NCBI GenBank assembly: GCA_023301405.1
Contig: JALZUX010000429.1
Location: 1-8,676, forward strand
Reading direction: 5' to 3'
Source: Granulosicoccaceae bacterium
GTDB taxonomy: Bacteria; Pseudomonadota; Gammaproteobacteria; Granulosicoccales; Granulosicoccaceae
DNA length: 8,676 bases
The notes under the pieces were generated by a model. It was not told where the DNA came from, did no database searches, and was given only the letters and a program-made list of their open reading frames with translations. Made by a program: the position numbers and the translations under genes. Positions 1-6,303 of this stretch are shown in pieces. How positions within the stretch are numbered: the first letter of the stretch is position 1; the number at the start of each line of letters is the position of its first letter.

Positions 1-10
1 TTTTTTTGAG

Positions 11-27
11 TGGCTCTTAATGGACTG
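11..27 (+). repeat. Short direct repeat of the first gene's 5' end
   Basis: Bases 11-27 match 110-126 at 15 of 17 positions: tggctcttaa, two differing bases, then gactg. The second copy is the start of the Lin0512 gene (ATG at 109). The offset is 99 bp, a multiple of three. At the first copy a GTG at 10-12 opens a reading frame of nine codons that begins V-A-L-N-G-L and stops at TGA. Similarity ends after base 27. It looks like a scrap left by duplication or replication slippage, but this is inference; chance is unlikely though not excluded. Confidence 0.5.
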
Positions 28-49
28 AGACGCCCTTGAATTACATTCA

Positions 50-78
50 TTGCAGTGCGTACTACCCCGTGGTACAAC
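50..78 (+). promoter_or_regulatory. Possible weak sigma70-type promoter for the Lin0512 pair
   Basis: TTGCAG (50-55) and TACAAC (73-78) are 17 bp apart, correct spacing for a housekeeping promoter, and would start transcription near base 85. The matches are poor (3/6 and 4/6). The -10 overlaps a small inverted repeat (TACC 63-66 with GGTA 71-74). It is offered only because no better promoter precedes the first gene. Confidence 0.2.
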
Positions 79-108
79 GGTAGCAATCTAATTTAACGGG
101 CAAATTTT

Positions 109-468
109 ATGGCTCTTAAGCGACTGGTTGTAGAAATGGGAATGGGTACTGATCTGCATGGTCAGGACTACACTAAAGCCGCAGTCAGGGCATTGCGAGA
201 TGCGTTGTGGCATAACTCGTTGTCGGTGGTGCCGGCATTGGGTTATTCACCAGATGCAATGCACGTGGAAATCGAAATTGGTGTTGCATCGCCCGAAAAA
301 GTAGACAAAGCAGCGGTAGCGGCGGTACTGCCCTACGGGAAGGGTTTCGTGAATGTGGTGAAAGGCGGGCTTGATATTGTCAACGATGACGGTACTAATA
401 CAACGGTGGTCGCCAACGCTGCGGCAGTGGTATACCTTGATATAGACAGCACTCCGGAGGCAGAATAA
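109..468 (+). CDS. Lin0512-family protein, copy 1 (canonical motif)
   Basis: A 119-residue protein of the Lin0512 family (Pfam PF09585, TIGR02058), whose biochemical function is unknown. The family hallmark, an almost invariant GxGxDxHG near the N terminus, is intact: G-M-G-T-D-L-H-G at residues 11-18, followed by Q-D-Y-T-K-A-A. The rest alternates hydrophobic strands (VEIEIGV, FVNVV, TTVVANAAAVVYLDI) with one helix around residues 22-35, suggesting a small alpha/beta protein. There is no signal peptide or membrane segment, so it should be cytoplasmic. Length is normal for the family. The ATG at 109 lines up exactly with the start of copy 2 (both begin M-A-L-K-R), which fixes the start despite no clear ribosome binding site. 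The stop is 2 nt before copy 2, so the two are almost certainly co-transcribed. psuK follows copy 2. Family assignment is from recall of the motif. Confidence 0.85.
   Translation: MALKRLVVEMGMGTDLHGQDYTKAAVRALRDALWHNSLSVVPALGYSPDAMHVEIEIGVASPEKVDKAAVAAVLPYGKGFVNVVKGGLDIVNDDGTNTTVVANAAAVVYLDIDSTPEAE
456..460 (+). promoter_or_regulatory. Ribosome binding site of Lin0512 copy 2
   Basis: GGAGG lies 10 nt before the ATG at 471, inside the last codons of copy 1. It is the only clear Shine-Dalgarno sequence in the window and supports translational coupling of the pair. Spacing is slightly long. Confidence 0.5.
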
Positions 469-470
469 CA

Positions 471-830
471 ATGGCTCTGAAACGAATAATTCTTGAGATG
501 GGGTCGGGTAATGACCTATATGGCGAAGACTACACAAAGGCGGCGCGGCGAGCCATACAAGACGCTTTGCATCATAGCTCTTTGATTTTATTCCGGTCAC
601 TGAATCTTGACAAACACAGCATGCAAATCACTGTCTCTGTTGGTGTGCAGCAACCAGATAAAGTCGATAGTGAATCATTAAGACAAGAAATACCGTTTGG
701 CACGGTGAAAGTGATTCCGGAACTTGGCGGGCTTAACCTTGATGATAAAGAAAACGGCACGCTTACGGTTATTGCCAGTGTAGGGATCGCCGTGTATCTC
801 GATCTACCCGATGCGAAATTTACCCTTTAA
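471..830 (+). CDS. Lin0512-family protein, copy 2 (His-to-Tyr variant)
   Basis: Second Lin0512-family protein, also 119 residues and about 40% identical to copy 1 by eye; identity is highest over residues 1-40 and around the conserved D-Y-T-K-A-A. The hallmark motif reads G-S-G-N-D-L-Y-G: the Gly and Asp positions survive but the otherwise invariant His is Tyr (residue 17). Most other family-like positions are kept, including the G-G-L near residue 87 and the final V-Y-L-D strand, so this is not a decaying copy. If the His is catalytic or binds metal, this subunit would be inactive or altered and might pair with copy 1 in a hetero-oligomer; that is inference. Translation is probably coupled to copy 1. 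Function unknown, cytoplasmic. psuK lies 160 bp downstream on the same strand. Confidence 0.84.
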   Translation: MALKRIILEMGSGNDLYGEDYTKAARRAIQDALHHSSLILFRSLNLDKHSMQITVSVGVQQPDKVDSESLRQEIPFGTVKVIPELGGLNLDDKENGTLTVIASVGIAVYLDLPDAKFTL

Positions 831-913
831 TTGGTTTAGGGTGAATCGTGTCATCGTAATTATTTTGGCTGAATTTTCTACCTAAAAGTTTGATCTGACA
901 ATGCCCGGCGGAA

Positions 914-951
914 GCTCTGTGGGCAGAGTGAGGCGACTGCGAACTTGCGGT
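914..951 (+). other. Two adjacent small hairpins between Lin0512 pair and psuK
   Basis: The 831-990 gap has no gene. It holds two hairpins: CTCTG (915-919) with CAGAG (924-928) around a 4-nt loop, extendable by a G-T pair, and ACTGC (936-940) with GCGGT (947-951) around a 6-nt loop. GCCC at 903-906 could instead pair with GGGC at 921-924, giving an alternative fold. No U-tract follows, so a simple intrinsic terminator is not supported. It may be an attenuator, an RNA end or nothing; I recognise no riboswitch class. Confidence 0.3.
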
Positions 952-955
952 GTTG

Positions 956-961
956 TAGAAT
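956..961 (+). promoter_or_regulatory. Possible -10 element for psuK
   Basis: TAGAAT at 956-961 matches the -10 consensus at 5 of 6 positions and would place the start near 968, giving a leader of about 23 nt. The -35 region 17 bp upstream (GCGACT) is poor, so an activator might be needed. If used, the hairpins at 914-951 would lie upstream of the transcript. Confidence 0.28.
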
Positions 962-980
962 ACGTTAACATTCCTGCGCA

Positions 981-994
981 GCATTAAAAAATGC
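981..994 (+). promoter_or_regulatory. Inverted repeat overlapping the psuK start codon
   Basis: GCATT (981-985) pairs with AATGC (990-994) around an AAAA loop, and the second arm contains the ATG of psuK. No Shine-Dalgarno sequence is present. The stem is short and AT-rich, so any effect on translation would be modest. Confidence 0.25.
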
Positions 995-1929
995 CAAAAA
1001 CATCAAAACAATTATCTTGCCGCCAGCCAAACGCTTTAGTGATAGGCGCGATGAATCTGGATGTTCTGGCGATTGCGTCGCAAACGGCGCTTGCTGAAGA
1101 ATCCACTCCCGGCAAGGTTACAACAAGTGCCGGTGGGGTGGGCCGTAACGTTGCTGAAGGATTATCACGGTTGGGTATCTGCGCCACGATGGTGTCCGCT
1201 GTCGGTAAAGATGACGCGGGTAACCAGCTTTTGCAACATTGCCGGTCAGCCGGAATCAATACTGACCATGTACTTCGTGTTGATGGCGCTAACACCTCTT
1301 CTTACGTGTCTGTTCACGGGCACGACGGTGCATTGCTCTACGCGATATCCGACATGGACCTGATGGATCAATACCACAGTGATCAACTGCCGGGGCTTCG
1401 TCAGTGGCTTCATAACGCAGATATATGCGTCATTGATACTAATCTGCCGGAAGTGCTTATCGCTGATATTGCTGGCGCCAAAGGGCAAACAGCGTTGGTA
1501 GCTGATGCGGTGTCTGTCGCCAAGTGTCAACGGCTAGCGAGCGTATTGTCGGCGCTAACCCTGCTGAAGGCTAACCAACACGAGGCTGAAGCGTTGACTG
1601 GTTGCTCTGCTAATACGCCACTGCAAGTGGTAATTGAAAAGTGTCTGGCGCTTGGTCCTGAAACGGTGTTAATGACGCTGGGGTCAGAAGGAGCGTTGGT
1701 GGCTAGTTATGAAAATGGATCGCTGAAAATTACTTATGGTGCGTCACCAGATGTTGCCATAAAAAGTGTTAATGGCGCCGGTGATGCGCTGATGGCGGGT
1801 TTTTTGGCAGCGGCATTGTACGGGCATAATACCGATGAGCAATTGCGTTGGGGTAAGGTGGCGGCAGGCACTAGTTTGGCAACGCAGAATGCCTGCTGTG
1901 AGTTATTGTCGGTTGATAGTATGCAATAA
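991..1929 (+). CDS. psuK: Pseudouridine kinase
   Basis: PfkB/ribokinase-family sugar kinase of 312 residues that phosphorylates pseudouridine at the 5' position with ATP, the first step of pseudouridine catabolism in the cytoplasm. Visible landmarks: the N-terminal strand and G-A-M-N-L-D (residues 19-24) where the nucleoside ribose is bound; T-P-G-K then A-G-G-V-G-R-N-V (47-54), PfkB signature 1; N-T-S-S-Y (101-105), as I recall in E. coli PsuK; L-K-A-N-Q-H-E-A-E (192-200); T-L-G-S-E-G (229-234); and N-G-A-G-D-A (261-266), signature 2 with catalytic base Asp265 and the anion hole. Length matches E. coli YeiC (313). The ATG at 991 gives the usual short N-terminal extension. psuG follows after 43 nt on the same strand, which fixes the substrate better than the family alone. 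No clear ribosome binding site. Confidence 0.93.
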   Translation: MPKTSKQLSCRQPNALVIGAMNLDVLAIASQTALAEESTPGKVTTSAGGVGRNVAEGLSRLGICATMVSAVGKDDAGNQLLQHCRSAGINTDHVLRVDGANTSSYVSVHGHDGALLYAISDMDLMDQYHSDQLPGLRQWLHNADICVIDTNLPEVLIADIAGAKGQTALVADAVSVAKCQRLASVLSALTLLKANQHEAEALTGCSANTPLQVVIEKCLALGPETVLMTLGSEGALVASYENGSLKITYGASPDVAIKSVNGAGDALMAGFLAAALYGHNTDEQLRWGKVAAGTSLATQNACCELLSVDSMQ

Positions 1930-1972
1930 TCACGGTGCCTCAAAACCACTATCCGTTATTTAAAGTTAAATT

Positions 1973-2926
1973 ATGAATCCCCAATTACTTGAACAATATT
2001 TGTCACTTACCCCTGAGGTAAAAGCTGCGCTAGACGACAATCAGCCAGTGGTGGCTCTTGAGTCGACAATAATTTCGCACGGTATGCCATACCCGGCCAA
2101 TGTAGAAACAGCGTTGGCTGTTGAAGCCCGGGTAAGAGAAAACGGTGCCGTGCCGGCGACCATCGGAATTCTAAACGGCCGGCTCCATGCGGGTCTAAAT
2201 CAGCAGCAAATTGAGCAGTTAGGTAAGAGTGGTCAACATTCATTGAAGGTCAGTCGGCGGGATATTCCTTTTGCTCTGCTGAGTGATAAGACAGTCGGTG
2301 CAACAACGGTTGCTGCCACCATGATAATTGCTGAACTCGCTGGTATCCGTGTATTCGCGACTGGTGGTATTGGTGGAGTTCATCGTGGTGCTGCAAAGAC
2401 ATTTGATATATCAGCTGATTTGCAAGAGCTTGCCAACACTAACGTAGCGGTGGTGTGCGCCGGTGCGAAGTCTATCCTCGATATCCCACTTACCCGGGAG
2501 TACCTAGAGACCTACGGCGTACCGGTGATTGGGTATCAGACCGACTGCTGGCCGGCGTTTTATACCAGGCGCAGTGAGCATATGGTTGATTATAACGTTG
2601 AACAAACAGAACAGATTGCCCGCGCGTTGGCTAATAAATGGGCATTGAATCTTAATGGCGGGGCAGTGGTTTGTGTGCCGGTGCCGGAAGCTTATGCGCA
2701 AGATGAGCGGGTGATAAACAGCGCAATTGACAGTGCCCTTCAAGAGATGCAGGAAAAATCAATTACAGGTAAAGATACAACACCGTTTCTACTGGGAAAA
2801 ATAGCTGAGATTACAGCTGGTAGTAGCTTGCAGACAAATATCGAGCTGGTACTGAACAACGCCAGTGTAGCGGCGAATATAGCAAAAGATCTGGTGAAGA
2901 TTGAATCGTCACACGGCAGTCGGTAA
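1973..2926 (+). CDS. psuG: Pseudouridine-5'-phosphate glycosidase
   Basis: PsuG (YeiN/IndA family), 317 residues. It breaks the C-glycosidic bond of pseudouridine 5'-phosphate reversibly, giving uracil and ribose 5-phosphate, and acts after PsuK. The hallmark blocks are all present: V-A-L-E-S-T-I-I-S-H-G (residues 27-37) with Glu30, L-K-V-S-R-R-D (91-97) with Lys92, A-T-G-G-I-G-G-V-H-R-G (129-139) with His137, Asp145, A-G-A-K (163-166) with Lys166, and Asn289. From memory of the E. coli enzyme, Lys166 forms the ring-opened ribose Schiff base and the Asp/His side binds Mn2+; the numbering here is almost the same. Length is normal and there is no signal peptide. It is the second gene of a psuK-psuG operon with a 43-nt gap and a weak ribosome binding site. 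No nucleoside transporter gene adjoins it on this strand. Confidence 0.97.
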   Translation: MNPQLLEQYLSLTPEVKAALDDNQPVVALESTIISHGMPYPANVETALAVEARVRENGAVPATIGILNGRLHAGLNQQQIEQLGKSGQHSLKVSRRDIPFALLSDKTVGATTVAATMIIAELAGIRVFATGGIGGVHRGAAKTFDISADLQELANTNVAVVCAGAKSILDIPLTREYLETYGVPVIGYQTDCWPAFYTRRSEHMVDYNVEQTEQIARALANKWALNLNGGAVVCVPVPEAYAQDERVINSAIDSALQEMQEKSITGKDTTPFLLGKIAEITAGSSLQTNIELVLNNASVAANIAKDLVKIESSHGSR

Positions 2927-2932
2927 TCAAGC

Positions 2933-2981
2933 CTCGTTGTTTGGTGAAGTTTGATGTAGTCGAAAGACGAGTAATGTTTTT
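2933..2981 (+). terminator. Weak terminator-like sequence after psuG
   Basis: CTCGT (2933-2937) can pair with ACGAG (2967-2971), with a small GTC-GAAA-GAC hairpin (2959-2968) competing for the same bases, and TTTTT follows at 2977-2981. The loop is long and the T-run is offset, so this is only a candidate for the end of the psuK-psuG transcript. Confidence 0.18.
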
Positions 2982-3119
2982 GTAGGGTGAATAAGTCTAA
3001 AACGCATCCGCCACTTGTCACGTTCAGCAACTCAATCGCAAAGAATTGCATTTTGCATAACCGTTGCCACAACAAGCCACAGCTTTAACCTTTAATTCAA
3101 GTGGCATTCAAGCTTCGTC
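2982..3119. other. Intergenic stretch with no recognised feature
   Basis: The left part of the 392-bp gap between the convergent psuG and transporter genes. I see no gene, no tRNA and no strong hairpin here, only a TGCA-TTT-TGCA palindrome near 3046-3056. The gap's right part (3120-3313) is structured and listed separately. Confidence 0.5.
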
Positions 3120-3162
3120 AAGGTGAGGTTGGAAAATTTAGCCTCTGTGGCCCTATTGATTG

Positions 3163-3183
3163 GGGGATAAGCCTGGCTTCCCC
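3163..3183. repeat. Bulged GC-rich hairpin
   Basis: GGGGA (3163-3167) pairs with TCCCC (3179-3183) and AGC (3170-3172) with GCT (3176-3178), leaving a 2-nt bulge and a 3-nt loop. An outer stem is possible: AAGGTG (3120-3125) with CACCTT (3183-3188), sharing one base with the hairpin. Between them AGG (3126-3128) can pair with CCT (3142-3144). Together this suggests a folded RNA or a DNA element in the 3' region of the leftward operon. No run of T or A follows in a terminator position. Confidence 0.4.
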
Positions 3184-3199
3184 ACCTTACGGGTTCAGC

Positions 3200-3313
3200 G
3201 ATCTTTAGCAGGTTATGATGTTATCGGTTGGTTGACTGGCTATCTGGTTAACTTCAAGCAGGTACAGAGTTACCAGTTGATATGTATTCCGATAGGTTAC
3301 AAGCCTGCAGATC
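3200..3313. repeat. Long imperfect inverted repeat downstream of the transporter gene
   Basis: Four nested complementary segments: GATCT (3200-3204) with AGATC (3309-3313); GCAGG (3208-3212) with CCTGC (3304-3308); TATCGG (3222-3227) with CCGATA (3289-3294); and CTGGT plus AAC (3244-3252, one bulged T) with GTTACCAG (3269-3276). That is 24 pairs over 114 nt with internal loops. The right end is 5 nt from the transporter stop, so on the minus strand it begins the 3' UTR. It could act as a termination or transcript-stabilising structure, or be a small inverted-repeat element; I recognise no known family. Confidence 0.45.
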
Positions 3314-3318
3314 AGACA

Positions 3319-4269
3319 CTATTGATTATTTTTGTTCTCGTGCCATGCGTTACCCACAGTATTTGCCGCAGTGGAGGTCACTGCACGTCGGCCTTTAATG
3401 ATTTCACGGTATAGCGTATACATGCCCATAGAGATAACAATTGCCGAGCCGATCAGCGTCAGTTTGTCTGGAACCTCGGCAAAGATAAAATAGCCCAGTC
3501 CAATTGCCCAAATCAGGCTGCTGTATCTGAATGGCACCACATAGGCGACTTCTCCGGTTCGCATAGCCATCACAATAAATTGATAACCGAAAAACAAAAA
3601 GCAGGCCGCGAGGGTGAGAAGAAGCAGTTGGTGTGAATTAACGGCCTGCCAGTTACCTTGTGTGGTCGCGATAGCAAACCCTGCTGAAGTAATAGCGACC
3701 GAGGTAGCACCAGATACCAGCAGTGATGGCAGCGAGGGCGGTAGGCAGCGGGTGAATAGATCGCGAGCGGCAGCGAAAAAAACTGAAACCACCACCAGTA
3801 AGGACATCGCCTGAAAGCCGCCCATACCGGGTCTGATAATAATAAGTACACCAATAAACCCAATGCCGATCGCAACCCAGCGTCGCCAGCCGACTGGCTC
3901 ACCCAGAAATACCGCAGCGCCTACCGCCACTGCTAAAGGAAGCGCCTGAAGGATTGCGGCAATGGTGGCGAATGGCAACAATTGAAGTGTGGTCAGGAAG
4001 GATACGGTGGCACAGACTTCCATGATTGATCGATAAAAAACTGTAGGGACCAGCAACTCATGAAGGCGGCTAAGTAGTCCTTGTTGCCAGATGAGAGTGG
4101 CAACGATGACTAAAAGTATACAGCCACGTATAGCCATAATCTGACCGATACCCAGTTCTCCATCAAGTGATTTGATGAACATATCGTTGATGGTGAAGCC
4201 CATCATCGACAACATCATATAGAGGCTGGCACGGACGTTTGAGGATAATGGAGAGTTTGATTCTGTCAT
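3319..4269 (-). CDS. EamA/DMT-superfamily transporter
   Basis: Inner-membrane carrier of the drug/metabolite transporter superfamily with two tandem EamA repeats. From the ATG at 4269 it has 316 residues. About ten hydrophobic segments are visible, at roughly residues 14-33, 41-61, 74-95, 101-122, 130-146, 152-168, 184-203, 212-234, 242-264 and 268-286, with a basic, polar C-terminal tail. The G-E-P-V-G-W (123-128) before transmembrane segment 5 and its repeat-2 counterpart A-E-V-P-D are typical EamA landmarks. A TTG at 4302 would add 11 residues but has no ribosome binding site; the ATG is preferred. It is the last gene of the leftward block, 60 nt after the beta-galactosidase. The substrate cannot be read from sequence: context allows a galactoside or a product of its breakdown, but EamA carriers commonly export metabolites or amino acids. 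Confidence 0.88.
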   Translation of the reverse strand: MTESNSPLSSNVRASLYMMLSMMGFTINDMFIKSLDGELGIGQIMAIRGCILLVIVATLIWQQGLLSRLHELLVPTVFYRSIMEVCATVSFLTTLQLLPFATIAAILQALPLAVAVGAAVFLGEPVGWRRWVAIGIGFIGVLIIIRPGMGGFQAMSLLVVVSVFFAAARDLFTRCLPPSLPSLLVSGATSVAITSAGFAIATTQGNWQAVNSHQLLLLTLAACFLFFGYQFIVMAMRTGEVAYVVPFRYSSLIWAIGLGYFIFAEVPDKLTLIGSAIVISMGMYTLYREIIKGRRAVTSTAANTVGNAWHENKNNQ

Positions 4270-4329
4270 GTCACATGGTAGCTTTTTTGTCTGCGAGTAC
4301 AAGGCGTTTTTCAGTAGCAGGGCTATTGC

Positions 4330-6252
4330 TTAAGTCCAAACTGCGACATCACCGGCAGCGATGGCAGACTGGCCAATGAGAAACTCCCCCTCATGGTCAA
4401 GCGTTTCAACGGACGGCCCGTAGTTAAACGCAAAGGTGAGTTTGCCGTAGCGGGTAATCCGAAGTCCCTCACTACAATTGATTGCTTTAATGTGCGCGTC
4501 GCCAAGGCGGTCAGCAATAAAGCTACGCAGTGAATCGTCCTCTAGGCAGCAATTGAGGTAGTGCACGTTGTTGTGCCGATAGTAAAATCCCCAGCCGTCA
4601 TCAAAATGATCGGCGGCGGGTAGCGCGGATTCTATGCGTTCCCGCCATCTGTGGGCAATGCTGCCAATACGCTGCGTTGGCATTGCGACAAAGTCTGGCA
4701 GTGACTCTGTACAAATCACCTTTAGAGGGATAAGTGCTTGCAGTGTGCCAGGTGCCAGCTGATCCGGTATCGAGTATTGGTCGGTTTTACTGCCGCTACG
4801 GGGACCAATAAGTACGTGGCCGGTAAAATTAGTTAACTTACTAAGCAATGGCTCTGAGACCGAAACACTATTGGCGAGAACTACCATCTTATAGGCTGAT
4901 AGGTCAGCACTTTCAGGAACAATATCTACGTTGACACCATTGAGTCTGAGTGCCGTATAGATTTTCATTACCCACTGAAGTGGCTCAAAATTTTGGCCCT
5001 GCGGTTGAATGCGGCACATGTGATCACCGCTGTAATCAAAGATCAATGCAATGTCACACGCGCGTTGATGCTGTAGGCCCAATGATTGTAGTTCAGTGGT
5101 TAATTGCCTGATCTCTTCTACGGCGGCGTCTTCTGAGGAGTCTGGTCGCAATAGTCCCGTGTGCATTTGCTCCTGGGCATAAGGTAGTTGTCGCCAACGA
5201 AACCATGACATGACTTCAGCGCCGTGAGCAAATGCTTCTAGCGCCCACAGTCTTACCATGCCAGACAACGGGGCGGGGTTGTGTGGTGCCCAGTTAACCG
5301 GGCCGGGCTGTTGTTCTATAATCCAAAGTCTGCCGTGACCAACACCACGATACAAGTCATGGTGAAATGATGAGGAGTCAGGGTGTCCGGTGCGAAACCA
5401 TTTTTGTTGGTCAGCCAGGTCAGTGCCATCTCTGTCAAGAAACCCCAGCGGGTAGTTATCCCAACTGGCGATATCAAGGTCGGCTGCAGTGGTGTAGTGA
5501 TCGAACTCGGTGAAGTTACCCATAAAGTTATGCAGAATATCCCGACCGGGGGAATGTTCGCGTAGGATATCGACCTGCAACTTATTGAAGTCTGCCACCT
5601 GATCAGATGAGAACTTCCAAAACGCCAGCCGATGCGCCGGGTTGAGCTCGGTAACAGCGCCGCAAGGTAAATCTATTTCGTCGAAGTTACAATATTCCAT
5701 GCTCCAGAATACGTTGCCCCAGTCAATATTGAGCTGATCAATAGTTTGATAAGTATTTTTGCACCATAGGCGAAACGCTATGGTGGCGTCTTCAGAGTAG
5801 CTAAGTATGGTGCTATGGCAACCATACTCGTTGTCAGTTTGCCAGGTATGAACCGCCGGGTGATCACCGAATTCTTCGGCAAGCCTGGTGGTGATTCGAT
5901 GGCATTCTTGACGGTAGTCGGTTGATGAAAAGCAATAGTGCCGTCTTGACCCAAACCCTTTTGGCCGGTTGTTTTCATCGACTGCCAGAATAGAGGGCTT
6001 TTCATCGATCAGCCATTTGGGCGGCGTGGCTGTAGGTGTGCCAAGCACAACTTCAAGGCCCTGTTCATGTAGTGTGTCTATGGCTCTTCGTAGCCAGTCA
6101 AACTGAAAGTTTGACCGGCTTGGCTCGAGTCTGCTCCATGCAAACTCTCCAACTCGAACCACCGAAATGCCAAGCTCTTTCATGCGGCGTGCGTCATCTG
6201 GCCATATGTGTTCAGGCCAATGTTCCGGGTAATAGCAGACGCCAAGTTTCAT
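4330..6252 (-). CDS. GH42 beta-galactosidase
   Basis: Glycoside hydrolase family 42 enzyme, 640 residues, that removes terminal beta-linked galactose by a retaining mechanism. Domains: catalytic (beta/alpha)8 barrel about 1-385, beginning with the family-typical G-V-C-Y-Y-P-E-H-W (4-12); a trimerisation-type Rossmann-like domain about 397-590; and a small C-terminal beta domain about 590-640. The acid/base is Glu142 in T-D-N-E-Y-G (139-144) and the nucleophile Glu313 in I-I-E-Q-Q-P-G (311-317). The 171-residue spacing equals that of the Thermus A4 enzyme (Glu141/Glu312) as I remember it. Of the four zinc-binding cysteines of A4 only Cys107 remains. With no signal peptide it is cytoplasmic, so short galactosides must be imported first. 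It follows the alpha-galactosidase after 51 nt, with a weak AAAGAG ribosome binding site, and precedes the EamA carrier. Confidence 0.95.
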   Translation of the reverse strand: MKLGVCYYPEHWPEHIWPDDARRMKELGISVVRVGEFAWSRLEPSRSNFQFDWLRRAIDTLHEQGLEVVLGTPTATPPKWLIDEKPSILAVDENNRPKGFGSRRHYCFSSTDYRQECHRITTRLAEEFGDHPAVHTWQTDNEYGCHSTILSYSEDATIAFRLWCKNTYQTIDQLNIDWGNVFWSMEYCNFDEIDLPCGAVTELNPAHRLAFWKFSSDQVADFNKLQVDILREHSPGRDILHNFMGNFTEFDHYTTAADLDIASWDNYPLGFLDRDGTDLADQQKWFRTGHPDSSSFHHDLYRGVGHGRLWIIEQQPGPVNWAPHNPAPLSGMVRLWALEAFAHGAEVMSWFRWRQLPYAQEQMHTGLLRPDSSEDAAVEEIRQLTTELQSLGLQHQRACDIALIFDYSGDHMCRIQPQGQNFEPLQWVMKIYTALRLNGVNVDIVPESADLSAYKMVVLANSVSVSEPLLSKLTNFTGHVLIGPRSGSKTDQYSIPDQLAPGTLQALIPLKVICTESLPDFVAMPTQRIGSIAHRWRERIESALPAADHFDDGWGFYYRHNNVHYLNCCLEDDSLRSFIADRLGDAHIKAINCSEGLRITRYGKLTFAFNYGPSVETLDHEGEFLIGQSAIAAGDVAVWT

Positions 6253-6303
6253 TGAATCAAGTGCTCTTTACTAATAACTTTGAATGAAGAAGACAGGGAC
6301 AGC

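Noticed and set aside
822..842. ACCCT/AGGGT inverted repeat at the end of Lin0512 copy 2
   Set aside because: Only 5 bp with an 11-nt loop and no T-run after it, so not a convincing terminator.
1029..1036. AANCGNTT match inside psuK
   Set aside because: Within codons of the conserved N terminus and isolated; shows that the core motif alone occurs by chance.
2740..3075. Minus-strand ORF overlapping the psuG 3' end
   Set aside because: Antisense to conserved PsuG residues including Asn289; no start signal or homology seen.
3200..3313. Integron attC site or CRISPR repeat
   Set aside because: No RYYYAAC/GTTRRRY boxes at the ends and no regularly spaced direct repeats.
3160..3414. Plus-strand ORF of 84 codons across the intergenic gap
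   Set aside because: It overlaps the transporter 3' end antisense, has no ribosome binding site and resembles no family I know; it covers the inverted repeat, which explains its composition.
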